From: Talpa occidentalis
Lineage: Eukaryota > Chordata > Mammalia > Eulipotyphla > Talpidae
Reading direction: 5' to 3'
NCBI RefSeq assembly: GCF_014898055.3
Contig: NW_023604295.1
Span: 65,559,730 to 65,623,729 of the forward strand
Length of the DNA: 64,000 bases
Made by a program: the position numbers and the translations under genes. The notes beneath the pieces were generated by a model, which ran no database searches, was not told the DNA's origin, and saw only the letters and a list, made by a program, of their open reading frames with translations. Each line of letters starts with the position of its first letter. Position 1 is the stretch's first letter. Positions 37,602 through 49,600 of the stretch are shown here, piece by piece.

Positions 37602-40600
37602 GACACACATGTGCACATTTTAATAAAGAATTTCATTATATGGTGATAATGTGAAATTTCAGTGCAAGTCCTTGCATGCCTGTCTTTGCAAAATAGTTAT
37701 TTTTACTACTTTGTTTTAAACAATATATCATTACTTTTATTCCAGTAAGATAAACAGCTATACAAAGAAATCCACCACGATCCTTAATAACCCTTTTTTT
37801 TTTTAATTATCTTTCTTGGCATTTACTTTTTTTTTTTTAAGATTTATTTATTTATTTGTACAAGCACTGGGTACAGTCAGAAGCGCGGGAGGGTGAGAGA
37901 ATTCACCAGAGCCAGAGTGGAGAGCAGAACAGGCAGAGTGACGAAGTACACTGCTGAGGGGAGCTGTGGGAGGCAGGAGAGGTCTGTGCGCCATGTGGGA
38001 CCCTCGCCCGGTGGCAGGGGATCGAACCGGCGCTGCAGAGGCTGCGGGCAGCTTTGCAACCCAGCACTCAACCCCTCCGCCACTGGGGAGGCCCCTTAAT
38101 AACGTTTTCCACTGTGTTTTATATTCCCTTGTCAGAAATACCATTCTAATTTCCAATACAAACGTTTTGTCTTGTACCTCATTTCCTGTTGTGGTTTTGG
38201 GAAACATGAAGTTCTGGCTTTCTTTCTCTAAACATTTAAGTTCACATCATTGGTCATAACTCTTATTTTTTCCTCAGGCTTAAAATACTCCCTGTCAGTT
38301 TATTCTCTTAGCAAGCACTTTGTTTTCTTTGTGCTTTTATTTTCTGCAGATTTTGACTTTTTCACTCTGTATAATGCCCTTTTCACCTAACTGCTTTAAT
38401 TGCTATAACTAAATCTTCAAATACAAATGCTAGGTTGTGGATAACTTAAAAAAAAAAATCCCAGCCTGGAATTAAGGTAGATAATAAAAATAAGGTCACA
38501 AATTGGATAATGGTTTAGAAGAAATAGTTAATGCAGTTCTCTCTAGAGTCTTTTAATAGGATTTTAAATAATATTATAGTAAACTCTATGAACTCTACAG
38601 TGCAGTGAGGGGCAGACCTTTCTCTCTTTTCTTTCCTCCCTCTCTGCTTCCCTCTTTTTTGTCTTCTTGTTGCTGTTAAGTAGAATATTTAGTAAGAAAA
38701 TGTTAAGCTTTCTTGTTCAACTGTACTAATTTGGTAGGTCTGTCACATACTACACTGTAGTATTCAGTACAGCTTGCTATGTTATTTAAATGTTATTAAA
38801 TGACTCTAAAATGAACTTCATATGGACTATGGTGGAGGACTTTCAGTGCCTTGGTGGTGGGTATGGTCTAATAACATCATCTCTTAATCAAAAACAGTGT
38901 TGTAAACAGATGTTGTTACCTCAATAAAAATGAATGAGTGAATGAATAAAATGAGCTACAGAAAAAACAATTTTTCTAAACCATTCTCCAGGGTTTTTTT
39001 TAAGATTTATTTCATTTATGCATACAAGAACTGGGGTACAGGCCAGAGGTGTGGGGGGTGATAGGATTCACCAGAGAAAGTGGGGAGCAGAACAGGTGGA
39101 TCTACTGAAACACTCTGCTGAGGGGAGCAGCGTGTGAGACAGGAGAGGTCTGCTGCACCATATGGGTAGCTCCCTGGCTGGCTGGGGATTGAACTTGTGT
39201 TGCGGTGGCTGCCAGTTGCTTGATAGCACTGTCTTTAACCCCTGCGCCACAAGGGAGGCCCCATTCTCCAGTTTATGATCAGATCTTTCTTATCTATCTG
39301 AAAATCTAAGGTTAGAAATTTAGAATGCCAATATCAGAATACCCATCATCATAATGCAGGGTGCCATTTGCATTTCATAAGCAAATAATACTCATATATA
39401 CTTCTACATTTGAATACTTGAGTAATTTTTCCTTCTATAGAATTGTGACATATTTTAATTAAATGTATTTAATCTTTATCCATTGAGTTGATACAAATGT
39501 ATAAAAATCATTACAAAAGGTCCTCTAACAAATAAGAATGTTCCTGATAACCTGAATATATGTTCTTATATACTTCATTTATACAATCCTTTATCCACCA
39601 TACCTAAGTGATAGCGTACAGAAATATTAGAAGAATATGTATACAACTATTTCAATAGGGCCTCTGCCAACATGTGGATATGCTTGGGATCAAGTTGACT
39701 GTCAGTATCTAAAAAATGCAAGAGTAAAACTTTTCATCAGACATTAGATGTCAGTAGAGCCATAAAATCAACGTCCTATGACCTGAACTCGTATGATTTA
39801 AATAATTTCCTACAATATGCCACAAACCAAATCGTGTGTTGTATGCTTTGCTTTTCCTTTTAAAAATATGGATTTTAATAGCTCTTTTTAAAAAAAATTA
39901 CATATTGGGCCTCCCTGATGGCGCAGTGTGTTGAGCGCAGCCCTGTGAAGCTGTCTGCATCCTCTTCAGCACTGGTTCGAATCCTGGCTGGCCAGGGAGA
40001 TTCCCACATGGCGTGGCAGACCTTTCCTTTAGCACCCGCTGGCTGCTCCCCTCAGCTGTGTACCTTGGTCCTTCTGCCTGTTCTTCTCCCTACTCTGTCT
40101 CTGGTGAATTCTCTCACCCTCCCGCACCTCTGGCCTGTACCCCAGTACTTGTAAAAATAAATAAATCTTTTAAAAAAATTAAATTTTTTATTTTAATGTA
40201 ATTGTAGATTCACATGGAGATGTGAGAAACAATAAAAAAGATCCCATGTATCCTTTGCCCCATTTTCCCCAATGATTACATTTTACAAAACTGGAATACA
40301 ATATTTCACCCAGGATAGTGGTATTGCCATTGTCAAGATATAGAAAGACTCCTTTACCACAAAAGATTGATTCTATTGCTTTTGTGCATGTTATTTGAAA
40401 GATCAGTATCTGAAGTTTTGGTTGACATTGGTTTGAGGAAAAATTAAATTCAGCTTTGAGAAAAAAAATAATTTCCATTCTGAACTTGTCTTTCTCTGGA
40501 AAGTACAGTTGAAAATTTTCACTGATAACTTTTTGTCACTTGTTCTGTCTTTCTCACAGGTGCTTGTCTAGAAACTAAGTGCAACCAATACTTTGTTCCC

Positions 40601-43600
40601 TACTTTACCATACAATATAATAAGTATACATGAAATTTCTAGAATATAATTTTTGGAACTAAAAGTTATATTGAATTGAAATAACTGCAGCTTTATAAAC
40701 ATTTTAAAATCTTACTCAAACCCACTTTAAATTCAGATACTTTATGTATAATGATATTTTCCATTTCCAAAAGAAACATGAGCTGTCTCATTTTTATTTT
40801 TCATATTTGTGACAATACAGAGTGAGTTCACTTTTGAAACTATTTTTTTCAGAATCTTGTATTTAGGAATAAATATTAATAACATGGTGAATCTCCTCTA
40901 CTATTTATTTTCGTACTGTAACCCGGTACGTAAGAAAATAGCTAAAACTATTGCCTTTTTTTTTTTTTCTTTTGCATAACTACAAAGGAACATGACAAAT
41001 ATCAATCAAATTCCTTATGCTTTTGTATAAAGAAATTATATTTAGTAAAGTAAACTATGATGATAGATTTAATATTTTGTTATTCCCAGGCCACTTTGTT
41101 GTCTTACTACGTATATTAAACTAGATCCAGGAAACACAAATCAAGAGTTCTTTTGTAACATCTTTTGGCATGGGAAAAAATGTTTTTTAATATATTGGTT
41201 TCACTTATAGATGTGGATGAATGCTCTATAAAGCCAAGCATTTGTGGCACAGCTGTGTGCAAGAACCTCCCAGGAGACTTTGAATGTGAATGTGCTGAAG
41301 GCTACAGATATAATCCCAAATCAATGTCTTGTGAAGGTAGAGTTGTGGTGATATTGCTGATGGTGGTTAAGATGGTTTTGAACCCTGTTTCAATATTAAG
41401 AGCATAATGGTTCTGTTTGACATCAATAATCAGATTTTCTAAGATGGCAAAATCCATGGGCTAGCCTGGTCAGTGGGGTAATCCTTGGCTTCCTTCCAGA
41501 AGAAATGTAAGACACATGGTCTTCAGGTTTACTGTTGTGCACTCTGATTGTCTTCTAAGTCCTATATGAATTGAAAACTTCCTATGGATGAGAAAAGTAA
41601 AAGTAAATAAATTTCACATCATTTAAATAATACTCAAAAAATAAAGAGTTAGAAAGCTGGGAGGGAAAGCACATACATATGAAAGAAAAAGAAGTTTAAA
41701 ACTCATGTGGGTAGTACAACTTGGGTGGCAAGGAATCTTGGGTTTTAGACCAAACTCATCATTAGTACTATCATTGATTATGAAATAGAAAGTGACAGTT
41801 TTGTTATCATTGTATTATAAAAAGTCATGTTCTTGATATTTTCATTTAATTCCTAATTACATTAAACTTTAGTTAAAAGGGATGGTTGCTTCCCTTTCCT
41901 ATATTTCTATCTCCCTCTCCTTTTGTTTTCTTTCTCTATTCCATCTTCTTCTCCAGCCTTCCTTTCTTTTTTTCCTTCAGAACAAAGAATTGGGAATACT
42001 CTCAATGGAATTCATATAATTAAAAATGAATGTAAACTTGAGACTCTCAGCTTCTTTTCCTTCAAATTAAACAGGAAAATTAGTTTAATTGTTGTATTTT
42101 TGTTAATTACTAATTACTGAACATTACACTTAAATTTGTTGTTTTGGGTATTTAAATAAATATAAATTGCTTTGGTAACTCATTTAAACTTCCATGCTTT
42201 AAATGTTATTTGATGTCATAGGGATGTCTTTTACTAAGGATCTATTGTTGATTATCTCACACTAAAGTCAGAATACTCTTTCTGTTGGATTGAACATTTA
42301 AGAGACATTAGATTTATGTTACCTTTTATTCCAGATGTGGATGAATGCTCAGAGAACATATGTGCTCAACTCTGTGTGAATCACCCTGGAGGTTACTCTT
42401 GTTATTGTGATGGGAAGAAAGGATTCAAACTTGCCCAAGATCAGAAGAGTTGTGAGGTAACATTTTGCAATGCTAAAGTTCCCATTTCATTTCTAACATG
42501 AGAGCTTCAGGTACTTATATCCACAAAGCTGAGGTAAGTCAGAAAATACACATGTTCTGCAATAATTGCTACAGGTCTAAGCAGGCTATGAGTCACATTT
42601 CTGTTTATTCATCATGGTTGTGACTTCAGGGATAATTTATGACTAGGTAAATAGTAAAAGAATTCATGTAGACTTTGTGGAGTTGGGAGAATGGTCATTT
42701 GTACCACCTGTACACTTACCACATATGATGTTCACACTTTACACACTTTATTTAAAAGTGGAGGTTTATACGTCACTTTGTGAGGAAAAAAAATCTACTG
42801 TATATCTTTAGTGCCAGCATTTTCCAGTGTCTTCTTTACTTATTCCACTCTGAAGAATTTGATCATGCTTTAGGCATGTTAATACTTGCAGGAGTGCCCA
42901 TAAAAATCTCAGATGGAAACAACTTTGTCAGAATAAGACAGTGCAATTTAAATTTTTCAGAGAGGTCATTTTGGTTCTGTGTCTCCCAACCTGGCATTTA
43001 ATCTGTCAAATTTAATTGCTAATTGATACAGAAATTGCTTGTAAGGGGAAGATTCTGGTTTTTCCTTCACTGAAATAAATATGTCAACATCTGAAGCTAT
43101 TTTTACCCCCCTAAGTAAGGACCACATGTTTGTGATCCTTAGTCCAATTCTTGAATCTCTCTTACTTTTCACAAGTGAAGGTGAAATTTTTGTTTATGAA
43201 GTAGATAGTTAAATAATCCACTTTGGTGATTTAATCTGTTTATATACACACTCTGCAGATGTTACTAAGACAAAACTATGTATATCCAAAAAGTGTAACT
43301 TTCTACATTATGCTACCTAACTTGGTAAAAGAAAGTAATGTAATCGAGGGCATATATAGTAACTTCAACAGTACTTAATTGAGATACCATGCTGTGTGAA
43401 TGTTTATTTAATAATTTAGTCTCATTATTTCTGTATTTGTTGTAGTTTCACACCACCAACTACCTTGGAATAGATCTACTGACATTTCAAGAGGAAATGA
43501 GGTGTTATTTCTGGACCTTGATTTAATACGTTATATATTCCCCCCCATCACTCCTATGTGTTTATGAACCTAATTTTTAAAAGCTTCCCATTATGTTTGA

Positions 43601-46600
43601 TTTTACTTATAGAAAAAAAAACTTCATGTCAGATTATTGATCCTCAATCACTTTTCTGAAAGTTCCTTGTAGACTAAAATGATATCTTAATTTATATGTA
43701 TCCCATCCAGTTTTCCCAGCATTTCCTTTACTATCTACATATAGAATTTTGCTCAGGAAATTTTAGTAATTTCATTCATTTGTGAGGAAAAATCTACCAT
43801 AAATCTGTTATAGGGCAGCCCCGATATAAAACAGGTTGCCTGACTGTGGGTCCTTAACCACGCGCTTAAAAGGGACTTATTAATACTCCACTGCAGGCAC
43901 ACACAAAAGGTTAATAAAAGGTTTATTCACAAGGGAAAGGGAAATGAGGAAATGTACAACTCGGGGAGAAAAGAGGGAGATAAAGTCTTAAATGCATCCT
44001 ACCCATCTCCACAGACCTGGAATCCCAATGGCACTGTGAGAGCTGGCCGCGAGCCAAGAGCCGTGAAGCCAAGAGAGAGCCCCAAGGCCCATGTGTCTGG
44101 TTTTATACTAAACCTGGCTGCTTAACTCCACCCTCAGGTCCCAGCAACCCTCCCTTTGGTGATGATGGGATTTGTCATTCCCAATGTCTTGATGGCTTTG
44201 GTCTGGAGTGGGGGGCGGGGGTGGAGTCCACAAAGCCTGTATGGATTTAGCTCAGGACATCCTTTCCCCCTAACAAATCTACGGTGAATAAATGAATGAG
44301 TGAATGATTGAGGTGCTATTCATTGGTACAAGAATTTCCCACCTATTTCTGACTCCAAATATAGATAGTTTTAGTTATAACTCATGGAAGACATTATATC
44401 TACAGTTATTTAGAGGAATGCATGTTGCTGTTGGAAGAAAAAGTTGGTGTTTTGGACTGAGATGTACAAAGGAAATATTAAAGACAAAGATCTAAAAACA
44501 CCTATATTAAACAGGAATTTAAAACACACATGTTCTTGATAGACTACATGTGGTAGTAAAATATACTACTTTATTAGTATCAAAAGTGTTCTTAATTTAT
44601 TGTTGTGTATAATAGAGATTGCATTTGCCAAAAACACTAGGAATAGGAGAAAGATAAATAAACTGGCACAAACAGTAAGAAATAACCTCTGCATTTTGTT
44701 TGTTTTGTTCCCTTTTCTCCAGGCTGTTCCAGTGTGCCTTCCCTTGAACTTGGACAAAAATTATGAATTACTTTACTTGGCTGAGCAATTTGTAGGGGTT
44801 GTTTTATATTTAAAATTTCGTTTGCCAGAAATCACCAGGTAAGGTACCAATGTCAGTGATAATTTCTAGAAGATAGCAGATAAGAAAGGATGAAAGGTGA
44901 AATGTAAAAAGTTGTAGTATTAATCAGATAACTTAGGTATATTACCATTGAGATGATTTGGGGAACTCTAAAGTTAATATGTTCTTTTATACATGTAATT
45001 TTCATGCTAGAAACATTTTGGATCATTCTATACTGACCACCTCAATGATTATTTTTACCTTATTCCCTTTTCCTTTTCTACTGAATGAAATAGAAAATCA
45101 GAAAGTAGAAAATTGATTTGTGGAATTTTCTTTTTACATAACATAAAATGTCATTCTTCATTATAAAAACTAAGTAATGAAAAGATACATAGTATTGTTT
45201 TTAGAATATGGTTATGTTCATAATCATTAAGAAAAACTGAAGTGGTATCTTAAAGAACGATGTCACATGATTTTTAACTGACTCTGAATACTTTATCTGC
45301 TATTCTTATAGTCTGGCTAACTTTGGGGAGATAGTAGCTGCTTATATTTTTGTATCATTTTTCTACTTTCACTATCTAAATTTTCGGAGCTAAACATTGC
45401 TGAAATTAGAAAAAAGAAACTGGAATGTTGTTGGAATATGAAAAATGAGCTTATTTGACACTGGTTATAACTTCTTAATTTTAAAATACTTTGACTAAAT
45501 AATCATATGTATTTGGAATTTAAGTATGTGATTATTTGTTAAATGATTCCATTAAGTTCTGAGAAATTAAGGGACACTGCAATTTGTTCTAAGATTCGCT
45601 GATATAACTGTGCACCTTTGACATTCTCCCCTCTCCCAACCTGGTTTTTCTCTTTAACATCTCAGGGCAAATAATACCTTCTATTCCTTCTATGTAGTAT
45701 GGGGAAAACCCAATTTTGCAATGAGAATAATGATAGTGAGAGAGAAAAAAGTTAATTATGCCATTTTTTTAGATACCTTCAAGGTTATTCAAACTCACTG
45801 ACAATTCACAATAACTTATACTCAAAAACACAGGATCAAATTAACCAAACAACTATTATTCCAGTGTTTATTTTTATTATTTGTCTCCTCATGGGGCGGC
45901 AGAGTTGGAAGCAGCATGGGATGAGGGAAAGATTACTCAATGTCCACGTGAAGAAATGAGAAGCCTAGAGGGGCTACACCAGAAGTAATGTGCAGCCCCA
46001 TCCATAGGCAGTCTCATATTTATTAGCATCAAGTACAAAGGTGGGGCAGGTATTTAGGGAGTGTCTATGTATGGGGGATGCTTATCCAGGATGTAAACTA
46101 GGGTGGAGAGACCAGGGACTATTGCCTGGGGGGTTCCATTGTTCTTGCAAGTCTAAGCATATTATCTATATTCTGAAATCTGCCTGCTGTTTTCAGCAGA
46201 TACTGATTTCCCATTATGTTCCTTCTACCAGGACTTTTGCCCTTGGAGAGAGGCCCCCTGCATGACCCTGCACCTAGCTGACAAGCAGGAACTCTGGGCA
46301 CAAAGATAATATCCCCAAGAACAAGTGGGGTCTGGGGATTCTACACTTACTTTGTTTAAAACTTTTTACGAAGTATAAAATATTCTCAGAAATGTACATA
46401 TACCTTAAATATACGGTTTAATGAATTTTGTAAATTGCCCCATGTGTAAACCAGCACAAAGAACAGATAGCTCTTTTATTTTCAAATATTTCACCTCTCT
46501 CTATGATCAAATACCTTACTGAAAGTTAGCAAATTTGCTTCTTTCACGCTATCAAACTTCTAAAAGGAATGAATTGTTCCCCTTTGTAATCAATCAGTTT

Positions 46601-49600
46601 GCTGATGTATTCCAGAGAAAAATATGTAGAATGTGACCCTTTGAATTATTGGTTTAGATTGATTTTACAAATAAAAGGAAATTATCCATAACAGGAACAA
46701 TTGGAAGGTCCTGAGGATATGCAGATTCAGGTTTCAGTAAAATAATACATGCCTCACGTCAGCAGAATGTGATGAGAAAAAGTGAGGTTGTAAGTCCTTA
46801 TTCCAAGAAAAAAAGTTCTTTTTTTATATAATCAGAGTTCAGTAAATTCCCACTACATTTTGTTACCTGTCCAACATACTTTACTCCACATTTACCTGTT
46901 TGTAATATTTTCTTTGCCTAAAGACTAAAAATTTGCATGCTATCAATTTTTCATTTTTCCACTAAGGGGATCTGTGCTTCATTGCAAATGATTTCTATAT
47001 TACTATTATATGTGAAGTTAAGGGTTTGGAATTAATTTTTGCTTGATTTAGCAATTATCTGAAGTCCTGACATAGTGAATTAAATTACCTTTATTTTAAC
47101 TTAACTCAGTTGACTAACAGTTATATAACTATGTTACCTATTTCCTGTTTGTCTTTTTTCACTTATTTTGATTTGCTGGTCCCTTGTAAATTTTAACCAT
47201 GATTCTTACTAAAACATCCTAAGGGCACTGAATCAATACATGTTAATTTTTAGCGTGTTAATTTCTTCCCCTGTAATAACTACATGTATGTCCAGAGTAT
47301 TAATAACAACAGGCTTTGCCAGAGCTCAGGTATTGCCAAATATATGACTAGACTACATATTTTAAGCTCTCCTTCCATGTACTCAGTGATTTATGCAACT
47401 AGAAGTTTGAGGAACTTTGAAATCAAGTTCACATATACATTTTAATGTTTTTGACTTTGTCTTCCTTACCACTCTTGAAGGCTTAATTACGTTTGCAATC
47501 ATCCAGATGTTATCTTGTAGATCTCTGTGAGTGATTCCTTCTTGACATATATGAAATCATAGAGAAAATATGCTTTGTAAGGATAAATCAGTCATGAAAT
47601 TGTAACATCTTTTACTAATCATGTATGAGTACAGAAAACAAATCTTAATGTCAGGTTATATAGGGTATAAGAGACTCCAGGAGAGATACAATATGCCTGA
47701 TGTGTGTGTGTGTGTGTGTGTGTGTGTATGCTGGAATATATATATATATTCCAGCATTTGAAAACATGCCTTCACAATGAATGAAAAAAAAATTACCAAG
47801 GCATCTGTTCATGGGGGGGGGGGGCGGGGGAGGAACTCTAAGTAAGAAAGTAAAATAACTTGATTTTGATTTTAAACACACGTGGAGCCAGAGATAATTC
47901 CTGAATAGTCTAATTCTGTTCTTCTATATTAATTCCAGGGAAAGATATACATAGTTGACTCTGGACATAATGCTATTTGCCAGTACTAGAGAAAAAGAAT
48001 AACACATCAAGTCTTCTGTGATTCTCGCTATTAAGGATCTCTCTTTGTTTGTGGTTTAGATTTTCAGCCGAATTTGATTTTCGGACATACGATTCAGAAG
48101 GAGTTATCCTATACACAGAGTCTCTGGATCACTCGGCTTGGTTCCTGATTGCTCTTCGTGATGGAAAGATTGAGATTCAATTTAAGAATGAGTATACAAC
48201 CAAAATCACAACTGGAGGCAAAATTATTAATACTGGTCTGTGGAATATTGTAAGTTTTGCAGATTTCCTAAAGAATCTTCCCACTTTTACACAGTTTGTA
48301 TAAGTCATAAAAGAATTTCTTTTTTAAAAAGATTTATTTTATTTATACAAGAACTGGGGTACAGGCCAGAGGCACAGGAAGGTGAGAGAATTCACCAGAG
48401 ATAGAGTGGGGAGAAAACAGGCAGACCATTGAAAACACTGCTGAGGGAAGCAGCAGGTGATACAGGAGACGTCTGCCTCGCCATGTGGATATCTCCCTAG
48501 CCGGCTGGGAATCAACCTGCACTGCCGAGGCTGCAGACAGCTTCACAGTGCTGCACTCAACCCGCTGCACCACCGGGGAGGCCCAAAAGAATTTGCTTTT
48601 ATAGTGATACCAAACGGAGGTGGGTTTTGGTCTGTCTGATTTTATGCAAAATATATTCTTCAGAACGTAAATTCCTTGAAAGCCTGAGAATGATATGGTC
48701 ACTTAAATATTTAGACTTTTTCATAATTGAAGAGATTCAGTTATTTGCTTGTACTTCTTTGTCCTTAATTTTTTTTTTTTTAACCTAGTTTTGTGATTGT
48801 TTTTGAGTGAACAGTACTGTCAGTCCTATAGATCAGGGATTATTAGTCCGCTGATAGTTTATGCAACACACTGTATGGCAGTATGTCTAGTGTCTTGTTT
48901 CCTACTTATTATGACAACTAAAAGTGATCCCCACCCTTGCATTTTCCATATGCCTTACAGTGGGGCAGTGGAGTCCCCATTTAGAAATTCCTGCATGACC
49001 AGAAGGAAAAGATTTGGGAATTGTGCTCTGGGGTTTATTAGAGAGATTTGGAAGATGAAAAGCATCCCACATAGGAGATTAAGAAAAGGGGGTAAGAGTG
49101 TGAAGGGGAAGCAAGCCGGATGGATGCTGGAGTCTGAGTTAAGAACATCTTCCAGAGGGAATAATCTTTAGAAAATGATTACTTTTAATTTGTAAAATTT
49201 ACTGAATTTATTTTACTTTACATCATAGGTTTTTATCTTCCTGTAGTGGTGCTTTGATGTGCCTATTGTTTAGCTTCCATTATTAAATAGTAAATGATTA
49301 GTTTGCATTTTGAGTGTTTCAGTTGTTCATGAAGAAACTGCAACAATGGTTCTTCTAATTGCCTGTACAGGGAGACTTTTTTTTAAAAAAATTTTTTTAA
49401 AGATTTATTTATTTATTTATACAAGCACTGGGTACAGTCAGAGGTGCAAGAGGGTGTGAGAATTCACCACAGCCAGAGCGGAGAGTAGAACAGGCAGAGT
49501 GATGAAGCACACTGCTGAGGGGAGCAGCGGGCGGCAGGAGAGGTCTGCGCGCCTTGTGGGACCCTCACCTGACAGCCGGGGATCGAACTGGCGCTGCAGA

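Larger units (their letters stand above)
36990..41210 (+). other. PROS1: PROS1 intron 6
   Basis: Holds four SINEs (37132, 37827, 38992, 39907), a TG microsatellite at 37565-37598 and an antisense L1 piece at 40179-40450. The parts 38100-38990, 39270-39900 and 40500-41200 show nothing else. Confidence 0.9.
44839..48059 (+). other. PROS1: PROS1 intron 9
   Basis: Contains a probable LTR at 45892-46345, an L1 piece at 46350-46480, and a TG microsatellite, palindrome and G-run at 47701-47832. The parts 44850-45880 and 46500-47690 show nothing recognisable. Confidence 0.88.

Noticed and set aside
48820..49000. MER5-like hAT fragment
   Set aside because: Similarity by eye is too weak to separate from chance; no terminal repeats or 8-bp duplication seen.
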